The translations under genes and the position numbers were made by a program. The notes beneath the pieces are model-generated. The model searched no databases. It was given only the letters and a program-made list of their open reading frames with translations, and was not told the DNA's origin. DNA of 64,000 bases, taken from the NCBI RefSeq assembly GCF_028583425.1, contig NC_072801.1, positions 66,479,766 to 66,543,765 on the forward strand, read 5' to 3'. Source of the stretch: Eublepharis macularius (Eukaryota > Chordata > Lepidosauria > Squamata > Eublepharidae). Below, piece by piece: positions 24,101 to 36,827 of the stretch. Every line of letters begins with the position of its first letter. The stretch's first letter is position 1.

Positions 24101-24696
24101 CATTGCATTGAACTGATTGTTACCCACCGAGTATTCCAATGAGATGTTGGGTAAGAGCTGGATATTCTGGTTGATCTCTGTTATAGCAAAATGAAAGGCC
24201 GGATGTTTTTAGGGATTAACCTGCAAAGAGATTATGGGTCACAGTGTTTTAAAAAGAGTATTGTTTCCAGGCAGTTCTAGCTGCAGACATCGCAGCATCA
24301 GCCACAGTTTTCAAACTTACTTTTAAATTATAGTTGGTAGTTCAGTCTACTCTGCAGGCAACGTCACATTATGATACAGAAAGAGGCTGCCTGGTAGATT
24401 GTAACTATAAAATTTCACATCGCTACTCCATCTCTGATGTTGTGCAGGGTGTCCCTATGGTGGTCACTGCTATCTAGGACTGGGTGTCTTAGTGTGATGC
24501 CATGACGGATAAACAATCAATCTCCAGCTTGTAATTTTCACTCTGGTTTAAAAAGTTCCAAAGAGACCCCATCAGATCCCCCTTCCCCATGCTCTCAGTA
24601 TATCCTTCATATCTTCAGTATATCCAGTCAATGCCAATAGCTTAACTTGTTGGTTGCTGTTTCAAAAAATCTTTTGTTTTGTTCTTCTGTATACAC

Positions 24697-24812
24697 TGGC
24701 CGATTCCACATGGATTGCCTGAAGCCGGGACGTTGCGCAACGTTGAGGATCATGTCGGAAAAAATGTGGAAGATCGCGTTTCCTCACACGAGTTTTGCGA
24801 GACGTCGCAAAA
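24697..24812. mobile_element. Partial CpG-rich MITE, relative of 20275-20480
   Basis: It starts GGCCGATTCCACATGGATTG and continues GCCGGGACGTTGCGCAACGT, then GATCGCGTTTCCTCACACGA. This corresponds to one arm and the centre of the MITE at 20275. The other arm is missing. Confidence 0.6.
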
Positions 24813-25979
24813 TAAATGAATTTTCCCTTCACTCTTCTATGCTATGTTAGAGTTGTAATGGCTTATTAACACCCATTAGCAATCTTTCCCCTCAGGATGA
24901 GGCAAATTTGCAGACCTGTACCCCAAAAGGTACATGATAAACACTTTTCCGCACCCAGATTATCTATACCCATCCCCACTTTTTTTGACGTGCATGGAAC
25001 TGCATCTATGAAGCGTTTCTCGTTGTCACTCTCTTGGAAATGGTTTGATCCTGAATTTTCTAATAGTGATTGGAGTTACATTCAGAAATATTGGAGACAG
25101 CTTAATAAATGAAAGTGATCTTACAAGTGCTCTTCAACGTATTCTTTCTGCTCTGAAAAGCTGAATATTTGTACAGCTGCAATTGAATATGATCCTAACA
25201 TAATAATGAAACTATCATTGGTTATATGTGGCTCCAATTTATGTTTATTGCACACGGGACTCAAATTTCTGCCAGAAGCATGAGGAAGAAGTAAGAGGAG
25301 GAATAGCACAAAAAGAAGACTTCTGAATGTTTGCATTTCTCTGCTCCGGCTCATGCAGACCTCCTGCATTTCAATATTCAATCTGGTGGAATTCAGTCTT
25401 CTTCAAGGTACCATCCCAGAGCACTGCGGCACAGAGACTGATTTGACTTTGCACAATCCAAAGCATTTCATTCAACTCTCTTTTGTAATTAATTTTGCAG
25501 GTAACATCAGACACCACATGGGAAGCAGAGTTTGATCTTAGTGATTTTGGTAATTACAGGTCTGAGGGAAAGAAGTTTTCACAAAGTCCGCCTCTCCCTC
25601 GGGAAGAAGAAAAGTTATCTCTGAGGGGTTCCAATGTGGCCATTTTATTTCCTTCATCACAACAGTTAAGAGGATTCAATTAATTCTCATAGGATGAAAG
25701 TATGTCTTGACTGTTAATGTGGAGCTGTGATTCCTAGAATGTGAAGATTCATGTACTTGGAGTTTGGCCCAGCTAGGCCAGCCATATTGGAAAAAATGCA
25801 TTTCTGTGGGAAAACCTTTAATCTGTCTGACATTTCTGTGCTGAGAAGGTCTGACTGAAAAACAGTCGAGGTCAATAATGTTTTGACCCACTTGTTCCTC
25901 ATAACTACCAGTTAACCAAAACAATCTAGCAATGAATGTGCCTAAGAACTGATATGCACTTCTTCAAATACCCCTTCTT

Positions 25980-26370
25980 GGATACACACCTTAACATGAT
26001 GAGGGGGTTTGAGTGTGGCAGTGAAGCTGAGAGCAACACTGCCAGGAGCACAGGCTTGGTCAAGAGTCTAAACTTCTGGAAGAGTCACTCAAGGCAGAAT
26101 GGTCAAAGCTGAGATACCAGACTAAGATGTATCCACCCTCTTCAAGAATCAACGGTCACATCAGCAGAAGAGAACTAAATGTTCCAATGGTGATGGGAGC
26201 GGAAGAATCCTTCAAGGTTAGCTACTGGGCAGCAGCAGTAGTGGAAGGTGACACTGGCAAGGATCTGTCACAGACAACGGCAGTGACGCTTCAACTAACC
26301 CTTGCTGATACTGCGAAGTGGAAGAAGACAATGGTAAACTACTTCTGTTAATCTCCTACCCTGAAAACCC
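25980..26370 (+). repeat. Interspersed repeat of unidentified family
   Basis: The text resembles a common lizard repeat with phrases AAGGCAGAATGGTCAAAGCT and AATGGTAAACTACTTCTGTT. Its last part resembles the tail of the 5S-derived SINEs in this window (about 52670, 56465 and 61670). No reverse transcriptase or tRNA promoter is visible. Confidence 0.45.
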
Positions 26371-26849
26371 TATGATGAGACTGGGGTGGGGGAAGAAGAG
26401 GATCAGATGCCTTGTGCAGGAAGATAGAACTGCCCAAAATAGCCCTCCCCCTTTCTGCTCTTGGACACTGTAGGTGGGTCCTAAGCTGACATGCGTATAT
26501 ATTGTATGAAAGGGAAGACTCTTCATATAAGGCTTGCACCGAAATAAGTATCTGAAAAAATGCAGAATGTGCATGCAGTGAGGACAGAACCCGAGGAGCC
26601 CCTGGTATCAGGCTAGAAGGCACCATCATGTTGTTTTTCAGCTGCATTCTTTGTGGAAGCTCCCACCTGGTGGAATGGCCACCATGTGAAGCCAGGAAGC
26701 TCCATCCGACACTTCTGCCATTCTGCAGAATGTGCAAACAAGAAATATCCAAGAGTGCAATTTTAGAAAGGGATTGGAACAGCCATAGAATGGACTCATC
26801 CAGGAAGGTGCTTTATAATGGAAAAGGAATGCCATCCACTTCAATGTTT

Positions 26850-27110
26850 AAGTATCATCTTGCTTTTAGTGCATTGTGTTGCCTTGGTCATTGCCTAGGC
26901 AGTTGTGGTTGATATTATCTACTCATTCTGTAACCTTTGTCCAAAAGCCTTGTTTGATTAATGTCTTATTTTTTATGATTGAATTGTCATGACACCAGTT
27001 TTTTAATGTTTTTTTATACATGTAAATGGTTTTAATTGTATAATATATGGTTGTTAGCTGCCCTGAGTCCAGTCACAGGGAAGGCAAGGTATAAATTTGA
27101 TAAAAAATAA
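26850..27110 (+). mobile_element. LINE 3' end (CR1/L2-like)
   Basis: The segment ends GCTGCCCTGAGTCCAGTCAC, then GGCAAGGTATAAATTTGAT and a short A/T tail at about 27100. This is the usual form of CR1/L2-type LINE ends in lizards. Confidence 0.6.
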
Positions 27111-27338
27111 TAATTCTTGTTGAGTCTCTGCAACAAAGGTGGGCTATCAGTAAAGTAAAGAAATCTATAATAATTAAAGGATCCTTCTGTTTGTCCATCT
27201 GTGGCATGCTAACTCCTCAGAATATGAAGATATGAATCTCAAAATTATTCACCAGGTTCAGGATAGCTGTGGGAGTAGCCGTACAAAAGTGTAGGACATC
27301 AGAACATCCTGGCCCATGTGGTTGCCAGATCTCCCCCC

Positions 27339-27358
27339 CAACACACACACACACACAC
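27339..27358. repeat. (CA)n microsatellite
   Basis: An uninterrupted run of about nine to ten CA units follows a C run. Confidence 0.85.
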
Positions 27359-27419
27359 TTATCACATTGGAAGTCATTGTTGTCTCTGGAAGGCACAGCT
27401 CATCAACAAATAAAGCTAG

Positions 27420-28700
27420 GGGTTAGAAAATCGGCGTTGACTTCAGGTTCATGATGGGAGTGACCTTGCCAGGAAGGAAACGAATCAAAAGATCCTCACC
27501 TGCTTTACGTGCAGAAGTCCTCCATTGCTATATACAATGGAAGCTAAGGTTGTCTCTAACACGCTTAACTCATCAATAGAATGAAATTCTGATGTTCTAG
27601 ATAACCCCCCTCTTAAAATTTCTCTTTGATCAAAAAGGAATTAATAGGAACTGACCCTAAATTCTTAAAAAGCAGAAAAGGATTATTGGTTTGCACGGGA
27701 AAAGGTTTCAGCCAATCTACGTTTTTTCCCCAGGTGCCAGTGGCCTTGGGTCTCTTCCTTTCCCACGTCCCTTCCGTGTTCATGTATTGAGGCTTTTGGT
27801 TCTCTTTCCTTTTCTCTGTTTATGTGACTTTTCATTGCTCCCTATGGACAACAGCTTGCTTTTTATGACATTGAAGGTCCGTTCCCCTCTCAGCCACAGA
27901 TGGTACAAATGCTCCAAGTAATTGCAGGGAAGATTTATAGATGCTGCAAGTGAGAAGCAGGTCTACAGGCTGAAGGCAGTTTCTGAGCGCCTCTATGCAC
28001 GAGACATCTTACACGAGAACACTCAATGCTAGCCAGGAAGCATAATTTAAAAAGACAGAGCTGAAGACTCTTGTCAATTTCTCCCTCCTACAGAGCAGAC
28101 AAATATAGTTCATCAGAGGGTTTATTAATTTCCTCTTCACCTCCATGAAGGCTCTGTCAATTTCACCTCCCCTTCAGGGAGATGAAGAGGAAATTAACAA
28201 CCCATTCTGGTTACCCTTCTCATGCAGAATAGGAGCAGCATTGCCAAGAAGGCAAGGATCGGTTGATTCCCTTCCTATCTGCAGAAGCCCTCCACGCAGT
28301 TTGCAACAGAAATTAAAGAGTGTCTGTAGCAGACATAATTCATCCAGACAGAGGGGCCTCAAAATTTGCCATAGGCCTCAGAATGGTATTGGGCGTAGCC
28401 GAGCAGATCATGATGGGAATTGCAGCATACCTTGCCATCCCCAGAAACTACCACAATTCATTTATTCTTTATAGAACCAGGTTGGGGCAACCAAATCTTG
28501 GTTATGTTATTGCATACTTCGTCTCTCACTCATGGCCATCTACAGTAGCTCCAATGGTGGAGGAGTTACTTTGGATTTAAGCCATCTGAGTTGATGCAGT
28601 CCGTTCAAACCCTCAAAGAACTACTCAGAAGTCAAATGAGAAGCCTCCAAGAGGTGCTGTGGAATCCAGCAGTTTCAGGAAGACACAGGGACACCAACTC
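27420..28700. other. Stretch without a recognised gene
   Basis: Short open frames occur on both strands, but none has a domain, splice logic or paralogue in the window. A pair of near-inverted phrases (AATTTCCTCTTCACCTCC near 28128 and GGAGATGAAGAGGAAATTAA near 28178) suggests a small hairpin. Confidence 0.35.
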
Positions 28701-28709
28701 ACAAATAAC

Positions 28710-28715
28710 TTTATT
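28710..28715 (-). terminator. Distal poly(A) signal, probably of SLC39A2
   Basis: AATAAA on the minus strand is followed by GT-rich sequence TTTGTGAGTTGGTGTCCCTG, a strong cleavage-site arrangement. It would give SLC39A2 a 3' UTR of about 1.1 kb. A nearer AATAAA at 29550-29555 has a weaker downstream element. Confidence 0.55.
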
Positions 28716-29549
28716 CACTGTGCAAGGCACGCTTCATTGTTGAAGGTTTTTGCCTTCCTGCTGCCCGTGCCATCCAAAACCTGGCTGAAAGACAGGCATA
28801 CTGGAAGCAGCAGGAATAGCACCAAGAACCACCATCCCTGTGTCATGCAACCTGTATCCCAGCCAAAGCAGGAAGCAAACATCATTACCAAGAGAATCAC
28901 GAGACTGGCAAGTCTGATCTCAGTGGAAGCATCACAGAAGTTCCAACTCGGGTCTAATCACTGGCCAGCTGGCAGAACAGCCAGAACCCCAAATATCAGA
29001 ACTAGGAAGTATATTTACATGGCTTAGTAAGAGATTAATTGGAGTTCAGCTGCTGCAAACAAAAATCCTAGAATGAGCAGCTGTCATGACAGTAACTTGG
29101 ATAATTGGTCACAAAATGCTACAAACGGCAACGTCTGCTTCAGAATAGTTAACCCAAAACAGGAAGACCTGGGACTAACGTGTATGGAGCAACATTTTCC
29201 AAACCAACCCCTCAAGCCTTGGAGGAAATTCTTGGATACTACTACCCTCCTTGACAAAAAAGAGTGACTGGAAGTAAGAACAAGGTAGCAAATGAAGAGG
29301 GCCATTGGTATGTACAGCACCACTCTGCTAGCGAAGTGTGAAGCCTTCCTCCAACGGAAGAGCAGCTTAAGTTGGAAGAAGGCCCGTTTATGATGGAGGC
29401 GCCTTTCCCCCCAGCCTAAGGCAGAACAGAGACCAGTCTCTTGCTTGGGGTCAGATCTCTCATCTACTCCAACCCCTCTGCCTACCTAAAGTCACATGAA
29501 ACACCACATTGCATGTTTTCATCCATACCATGAAAACTTGCAAGTTGTC

Positions 29550-29555
29550 TTTATT
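29550..29555 (-). terminator. Proximal poly(A) signal of SLC39A2
   Basis: AATAAA on the minus strand lies about 300 bases after the SLC39A2 stop codon. The downstream sequence is only weakly GT-rich. Confidence 0.4.
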
Positions 29556-29605
29556 CTTTAAACTGAGAATTCCTTTCAAGCAAAAGCCCCCCTTATTGTG
29601 CCCCT

Positions 29606-29856
29606 TCAGGAAGACTCAGGAAGATTGCTCATGTCAATCTCTTGGCCTAGTCTGTTGACATTGGCGATGGCTTCCATGAACTCAGGGGAAAGCGGCACAG
29701 GTTCACATATCTTGGTCTCTCGATCCAATGCGTTGATTTGGAAATCTTTGTCTTCCCTTGTCTTCCCTTTCTTGGGCAATCTTAAAGTTGTGCTTTTTTG
29801 GTCCGAGAAATAGTGATCGGTTTCCATGAAGACCTTGCGCAACAGGTCCTTCATGC
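29606..29856 (-). other. 83-codon open frame overlapping the SLC39A2 stop codon
   Basis: The frame starts with the ATG that overlaps the SLC39A2 stop as ATGA. It runs MKDLLRKVFMETDHYF... to ...DMSNLPESS and then a stop. Composition is protein-like: balanced charged residues, few rare amino acids. No family is recognised. It is most likely 3' UTR, but the overlap and length make it worth checking as a downstream ORF. Confidence 0.25.
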
Positions 29857-32800
29857 CCAAATAGCAATGACGGCCATGATAAAGAAGCCAAGGCTGATGA
29901 AGAAGAATTTGAGAAGAGGGCTTTCATGTGAGCGCAGTTCATAGGGCAGGATCTCTAGGAAGGTGACATAAAGGAACGTCCCGGCTGCCACCCCCTCCAG
30001 CACAGCCTGAGCCAGGCCACTTCCATCACTGTCAGAAAGTGACACCCCAATTCCTATTGCAATACCAGCAGGGGACATCAGGGCAAAGACCACCAGGTAA
30101 AGAAGCCTCCACTGGGTCCTGGTGCCACTCTGCACGAGCTTCAAGGCCAAGCTGAAGGCCACGATGGCTTTGTGGATCAGCACGGCCAGGCAGAGCTGAA
30201 CAGCCCCCGTCTCCTCCTTCTGCACACCAATGGCGAGGCCCTCAAAGACCGAGTGGAAGGAGAGCGAAAGGAAGAGCACGAACGCTCGGAAGGAGCTGTG
30301 CGATTCGGGCGCACCCTTGTGATCGTCGTGGGCTTCGGGATCGCTGTGCGAATGAACCGCCTGAGGACAGCAGTACAGCACCATGCTCTCAATGAAAAAC
30401 ACCAAGAAGAAGCCGAACGAGATGATGAGTTCTCCAAATGGGTATCCCTGCCATGGAGGGAGACAAAGGGGAGGCGAGTGAAGATACAGTAAGATGCATG
30501 GATACTGTTGTGCTCCATGCTCTCTAATTCGACCCCAAGGTCTAAGATCAAAATACCTGCCTCCAACCACTTCTCCCCCCGCTCCACTTTGAAGTCAATT
30601 AACAGCTTCTGCTTACTCCCCAGTCTATGGAGAGTCATTTCTCAAAGAACATTCTATGTGTAGTTTTCATTACTCTTTGTCTTTCAGAACCAGTTTGATT
30701 TAGTATCTAGTGCATGGTTATAAAATTTCATATCTAATGCATGCTTATGAAATCCCAGAGCCTCTATTCAGTTATGTATAAGGGTAGTTAATACTAGAAG
30801 AGCCACAATTATTATGGAGTTTTTCACAGGTTCTGAAATATCCATGGGCAATGTTATGGCTATTCCAGAAGGTGGCATTCAACAGAAGCCACATAGGATT
30901 TCTTTCCAGGCATGTTCCTGCTTCACAAGTGACTTTACTATGATGAGGCTAGCTCCATTAGGACTCAAGACAGACTTGTACAAAAGTGTACACCAACATG
31001 TGAGTACAGAGGTATGTTTCGGCAGGGGTTGCTTTCCCTCATGCACGTCCTCTCTGCAAAGGATTACAGTTTGTACACATCATTCTACGCACTCAAGGGT
31101 GGTGTCATTTTTAAGAGGCATCTGTGTATGAAAGCTACCTAGTGTAAAGCAGTTCTAGTCCAGTGTAGGGAGAATGCAAATTTGTTACATGCTCAACGTG
31201 TGCATGCTGGAGGAAGCATGCGCACACTCCTGACATTTCAGTCCTGTCATATCAACATCTTCTCCCAAGACAGCAAATCTTGCAAGAGTAGAGATCCTAT
31301 CCTGCTGAAGCCATACAAAGCCCAGTGCTGAGCAATTTACAATTCCACACCTCTATTCCATTCCTCCACCCAGAACTCGTTTACCAAAGTCATACATTTT
31401 GGATCTGATCCACTGGGAGCAGAGTCCTGGCCTTCTTTCTCTATTTGGAGAAAGATCTTTGGGAAATGGCTATTAATTCAATTGAGTGGCAGTTGCGGGT
31501 TGCCCTCTCCTTTAATAACTCCAGGACAGAAGAGAGGTCAAAGGTCAAGGCACTCACCTCAGAATCATCACTTTCAGATGTACTGTTCTGCTTCGAGACG
31601 AAACTTCCCTGTTTATAAAAACAGTACAGCATACATTTGGGGTTAAGACAGGGGCATATACATTGTACAGTGGTTAGAAAGTTGTATTATGATTTGGGAA
31701 ACCCAGATTTCAATCCCCAGTCTGCCGTAGAAGCTCCCTGGGTGATTTCGGGCCAGTCACTCACCCAGATTAACCTACCTCACAAGAGTGTTGTGAGGAT
31801 AAAATGGATGGAGATTGATGTTATAACCTGCTTTAATTTCCCTATCAGAGAGAAAAGCAGGGTAAAGATATCTAAATAGATATATAGTTTCTGAGGATTT
31901 CATTCCAGTTCAAACTAGTTTGGCAAATGTCATTCATTGAACTCGTCTCTGAATACTAAATTTCATTTAGCACGATGTTGTTGAAATTCAGTTTTAAGAG
32001 TGACTGCTTAATTTGACAGCAATTACCCTTTTAATTGCATTTAATCCTAGCCTCAGCATCATCTATAAATTCAGAAGGCTGAAAAAAAATCTCATCAGAT
32101 CTAAGAGAATGTCAGATTTTTGAAAATAATTCAAAATAAGAGGCCCCCAGTCGTGGCACTCACCTGTTGCTTTTCTATTTCCTCTCGGATGTCCCCCAAT
32201 GCGTCGGCCACCATGTGCATAATGCAGGCCCCAAGGAAGACACCGGCCGCAAAGCAGCCAATAAAGCTAAGGATGCGCCGATGCTTCCCTGAAAAGAGAA
32301 AGGGCGAACAACAGGGAGAGTCCAGTTTAACAGGAAAGCAATTGCAGTCACAGTGTTATTCGACAGGTTAATTAACATACAAGCACTTACTAAACTACTC
32401 ACATCAAATAATAACTTTCACATGTGAAATGGAGACCCAGTTCCATGGACAGAGGTTTTCTATCCCCCTACAACATAACCTTTGAAGTAAGACTGTTCAC
32501 ACGTGCAGGGCATTGAATTATGAGAAAACAAGGGCACATGGATCAGTCTTCAAAACGACAAGAAGGAGGAACGTACTAAAACACGCTTCCTGGTTTCCCC
32601 AAATCCAGTTTTGTAATTTGAAGGACATGCCAGAGTTAGTGGTACTTCCATTTCCGTATCCTCAGCACTAAGAAGGATGCTTGAAAAATAAGTGTGGTTT
32701 TAAAAAGATGGACCCAGTTTTACTTCTTTCACTTTAATGGATTCAGTTGCCGCTGATTTTATCGTGGAAGCTTTATCGTGAAAGCCTTTGCCTGAAGGGA

Positions 32801-35134
32801 TGGGTCTAATTTTTTAAAAAATAAAGTATTTGTGCTAATTCTGTAAAATCTTTGATTTTTTAGTTTAAGAAAGCCATTGATTTATTCTGGTTTAATGGGA
32901 TGCTCTGCTACAAGATGAATGAGTAGCAGCCCCAAGACTTTGGGACAGGTTGGGCAGTGGATCTAAGCATAAAGCAAACAGGCAATCGTGGATTGTTTGG
33001 CCCATAAAGAATAATCCAGCTGTAAATGTTTGCTCTAGCGCAGCATCTCATGTGCGGATACACTCAGTGAAGCAGAGACAACCAAGCTGTTTACAGAAAA
33101 AGTGATTATTTACATTGTAGGTGGTTTCCAAACATTTCATGTACGTTAACTCAGTAAGCCATGTAACAACTCAGTAACGTACGCCAGTTTTGCTATAGCC
33201 TCAACATTCGGAGGACCAAATTGATTAAAAGTCTTTTGACCGATTAGAAATGTGTCCCAGATTACATATTCTAACACTATGCAAAACTGAATGATTCGAG
33301 AGGGCTTTTTTAGAGAAGAGAGCTGTACTATAAGGAAGCTGTCTCAAAGAGATGTATCAGTAAAGTGATAAGGAGTAACAATAGAATTTACTACTGTTAC
33401 TGTTAAGTATGATACTACTGGCTAGATCCCATGTTGTTTAATATGTCAGTCTTTGAATTACTTATACTCTGTTTCAGCATTTCTGTATTGGATTTATGCT
33501 GGTTTTAAATCTTTGCAAATTTGCATGTATATACCCTATTACATGTGTATTGAAATGTCTTTGAAACTGATGGTACTGATATAGTGTCGAAGGCTTTCAC
33601 GGTCGGAGAACGATGGTTGTTGTGGATTTTCCGGGCTGTATAGCCGTGGTCTTGACATTGTAGTTCCTGACGTTTCGCCAGCAACTGTGACTGGCATGCC
33701 AGACCACAGCTATACAGCTCGGAAAATCCACAACCATGACTGTACTGACTCACACTGTGCAATCCGCCTCCAGTTCTAGTGAGAAAGGTGGGCTATAAAT
33801 AACATACAAATAATTTTTAAATAGCAAGAATTTTAACGAGTAGCATTCTGGCCCCCATCTTTTAGAATACCTGCTGTTATGTCACAGTGCCTCTGCGTCA
33901 CGTGTCCCCTTTCCCTGCTGCAACTAAGCCCACACACATGTGACCAGAATGAACACATTCTTCCCCAGATTATCCTGCAGCCACCTCCCTCACATCAAGT
34001 TTTAGACGGCAAACACCTTACAGTCTGATTTGTCACGCCTATCAGTGAGGATAATCATCGCCAGCACTAAGCATTGCCAAAAATCAAATTCTATTTTTCT
34101 TCTTTTTGAGCCATTGTTTTATTTACATTTCAGTTCATAGAGAGGAATTTGAACCCACAAGGATTTCTTCACACGGGTGGCAGCCTTATCAATTATCCTG
34201 CTGCTGCAAATTTTGTTTGGAGAATAGGGGGCAATAAGACTCACAAATGTTTCATACAAATTAGAGACCCATTTATGGAAGACCCCAATTACTGAACCAA
34301 GCCATCACTGCCTGAGTATTTCCACCTACTTATGCTCACAAATAGAGATTTTTCTCCAGCTTCTATACACTGTTATTCTGCTGATTTAAACATATCAAGA
34401 AAAAGTTACTCTAACGTTACAAGACTTCAAAAGTACTTGTTGGATCCAACTAAATTTTTGTTTTCTTGCTCCTTTCACCTTGTCACTATAATCTGTTCCG
34501 TGTGTCTTGTCAATGCAGGCCCTTCAGCATAGCCTTTTTGATATGCCCTTGCTTTTTCACTGGCAGAAGAGTTGGATGGATCCAAACCAGTATGTCTATC
34601 TACTGATGCTGAAGTGGCAGGCTGCACAACACATAATTTCACACACGTGCATTTACATGCATGAGAATTAATGGGAGGCAGGTGCACCCTGGCTTCCAGT
34701 GAATTTAATTTCCACAACAGTAGTGTGGGAGGGGAAGGACAATATGAAACTTTGAAAAAAGCATCCCAACTGTAAACACAGGCAGTGATGCTCCAGACGC
34801 CAGATAATGACAACTCCACAGTAAGTGAGGAGCGCTGGAGTGGACAGCTGCTTAGCCTAGGGCAGAAACGAGGTTCGAACTGGGAATGATTATCAGACCA
34901 TTCTGATAATGTGTGTGTGACAAGGTCGTGCTTATTCTAGTGCACAGTGGTGCTCTTAGCATCACATTGCAGCCACCCCTCATAAAGGAAATTTCCTCCT
35001 CCCTCTGTTGCCACCTCACCTCTGGCCATGTTGACCTGGAACCACTGGACTTGAGCTGGGATGAGTCCACAAAGGAGAGGGACCACCAGCAGGCCCGCCA
35101 AGCAGCCGATTTTCACTCCTAGCAAGGGATCCAT
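29851..35134 (-). CDS. SLC39A2: Zinc transporter ZIP2
   Basis: ZIP2 imports zinc across the plasma membrane. Four coding exons are 35020-35134, 32164-32288, 31558-31608 and 29851-30447, all with GT/AG junctions, totalling 888 bases (295 residues; human ZIP2 is 309). Exon 1 begins MDPLLGVKIGCLAGLLVVPL, close to human MEQLLGIKLGCLFALL. Exon 2 has GACIMHMVADALGD. Exon 3 is a variable 17-residue loop. Exon 4 opens GYPFGELIISFGFF, has a His-rich cytosolic loop (HSHSDPEAHDDH) and the zinc-path signatures HSVFEGLAIG in helix IV and HKAIVAF in helix V. It ends ILPYEL...AIWA, like human ALWA. The frame is intact. It lies head-to-tail downstream of METTL17, as in human 14q11.2, which supports ZIP2 over ZIP1 or ZIP3. 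Confidence 0.95.
31655..31870 (+). mobile_element. tRNA-derived SINE in SLC39A2 intron 2
   Basis: The head TACAGTGGTTAGAAAGTTGT is followed by the box-B-like TTTCAATCCCCAGTCTGCC, then GGGCCAGTCACTCACCC and CCTACCTCACAAGAGTGTTG. This is the layout of a widespread squamate tRNA SINE. Further copies occur at 42270, 42655 and 63175. Confidence 0.75.
33582..33745. repeat. Hairpin repeat 'GAAGGCTTTCACGG' family
   Basis: GGATTTTCCGGGCTGTATAG on the left is inverted in CTATACAGCTCGGAAAATCC on the right. The centre carries TTCCTGACGTTTCGCCAGCA. This repeat is familiar from reptile genomes, but its class is not settled from the sequence alone. A LINE end (about 33757-33812) follows it. Confidence 0.6.
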
Positions 35135-36827
35135 CTTGGCACGGAAAGGTCCACCAGGAAATAGAAAGGAAGCTAGAAGATGCGGCCCTTGGGTCCTTGT
35201 TACCCCAGCTCCTCAGTCGAATTGGACCTGGAAACTTGTCACTCCTCTCACTAAATGGTCTCTCTCAAGCAGAATCCTCAAAGCAACTTCACCTTCACTC
35301 GAACCGATACAACTCTCCCGTTGACGATACCAGTGGGGAAAAGATCAGGAGGAATAATCCTCATGTACCAAACATGGCAAGACCATCCAGATATCCCAGT
35401 GGTGACCAAATGTGTTTCTCCTGCCACCTCTTCCTCCTTTAGTTCCACTTCCTGGTGGCTTTTTCTCTGCTCATGATTTGGTTCCTCCCCCACTTCACGG
35501 TTCCCTCCATTGGTCTAACTTTCCTCACCATGGTGCCCTCTCCTATTCCACCTTCCTCTCTCTCTTTTCTACCTTCTGCTCCCTAGGTTCCTCCCTCTCT
35601 TCCTTGCTTCCATCCCTGGCCACCTTCTTGGGAAGTTGAGCAACCATCCCGATACTCCAAAGAAGAAAAGACTGCCCTTCCTCTTGGGCAGCCCAGCCCA
35701 CTCCATTCCTTTTCATTACGTAAATACATAATTTGATTCTGTAAACATTCCATAGGAGACTTGAATCATGGCCAACGCAGCCACGTCAAAGAGCTCTGCC
35801 GCAAGATGCCAAACAAAAGCGCTTGTTAAAATTGGGACTGCTTGCCAGTCTGTTTACAAGTTGCGCCTGCCACCAAGACTCACAGAACTGGCTCATACCA
35901 TGACCCAAGGTCTATAACGCCCCTCTATAAACATACAAACACACAACCAGGGAGGAGGGGGTATGCCAAATCAAACAGGGAAGTCTTTTACGCACGGGTG
36001 GAATACTCTGGGCCAAGCTAGACAGACATGCAAGTTTTTAGTGCCCGCTCAGTCAGTGCTCTACTCTCAGGCCCCCCACCCTATGAATGGAAAATGATAA
36101 TCACATTGCTACTTGCCCTTGAAACAGAAGGAAGAGTTGCACCATGCTTCTGAAGAGACTCAACCTGTAAAGGCTTATGCCGTTAACTTCTATTAAAGAG
36201 ATCGCAAGGTGCGGAGGTTGAGTTACATCACTGAGGACGAAATGAGCAGGTATCCTGCAGGACCTGCATAATGCCCTCAACCACATTCTGTGCAGCCCTA
36301 ACGATTGCAAATGGTGGAGAGAGGCTGGCCTGGCCTACTCTGCAGGCTGTGCTGGCAAACCACAACGTCTCCGTGTAACAGAGAAATCATGGATTAGTAG
36401 CACACTTGGTGCTCCAAAAATGCCTCATCTAACAATCAAAGGAAGTTCTAAATAAAGAGAAAGGAATGGATTGCTGCGGTTGAGGTGTCAGCTATTAAGA
36501 GTAATACAGTAACAGAAACCAAGCATCACAAAAGGTTATTTTGGGTGATCAAAATCATACTTCAAAGCAGACAAGCACCCCTCCTCTCGCTAAACCTGGC
36601 TAATCTCAGCCTGGCTTTCTTTCCCCTCAAGGCCCAAGACAAGTTTCACAGGCTTAGCACAGCCACACCCGAAGCTTTCGCTTGGAGGCGGCTGGCTGCT
36701 CTTACAACCTAAGCTATTAATTTTATAGAGCAAACAAACAAGTCCTCATAGCTGCAGTCCAGTTTCCTCTACACAGCAAAGGTTATCCTTCCCATCGCTG
36801 GACAAAAATACGTAAAATATAAAAGAG
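35135..36827. other. Intergenic stretch upstream of SLC39A2
   Basis: No coding exon, SINE or clear LINE end was seen. The first few hundred bases upstream of the ATG should hold the SLC39A2 promoter, but no CpG island or TATA box stands out. Confidence 0.4.

Larger units (their letters stand above)
17032..25369 (-). pseudogene. Type-2 vomeronasal receptor (V2R), complete six-exon pseudogene
   Basis: All six exons of a class C vomeronasal receptor are present in order. Exon 1 is 25125-25369 (signal peptide, MQEV start), exon 2 is 23939-24220, exon 3 is 22616-23453 and exon 4 is 19497-19724. Exon 5 is 18339-18465, a cysteine-rich domain with CCYSCSRCPGGRI. Exon 6 is 17032-17942, seven helices including [17 protein letters not shown] and [10 protein letters not shown]. 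All splice sites read GT/AG. Three lesions break it. Exon 2 is 10 bases shorter than in the first copy and hits a stop. Exon 3 is 5 bases shorter and shifts frame near 22935. Exon 6 has TAG at 17383-17385 where the family has glutamate (TV-stop-CNEGS). The rest is well preserved, so loss looks fairly recent. Confidence 0.88.

Noticed and set aside
27339-27358. Direct repeats that might mark a CRISPR array
   Set aside because: The tandem runs in the window are microsatellites or a minisatellite without spacer structure, and the genome is vertebrate.
28715-28900. Short frame with two hydrophobic stretches directly before AATAAA, as a small membrane-protein gene
   Set aside because: No upstream exon or homologue could be found. 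The poly(A) site is better explained as the end of the SLC39A2 transcript, although this is not proven.
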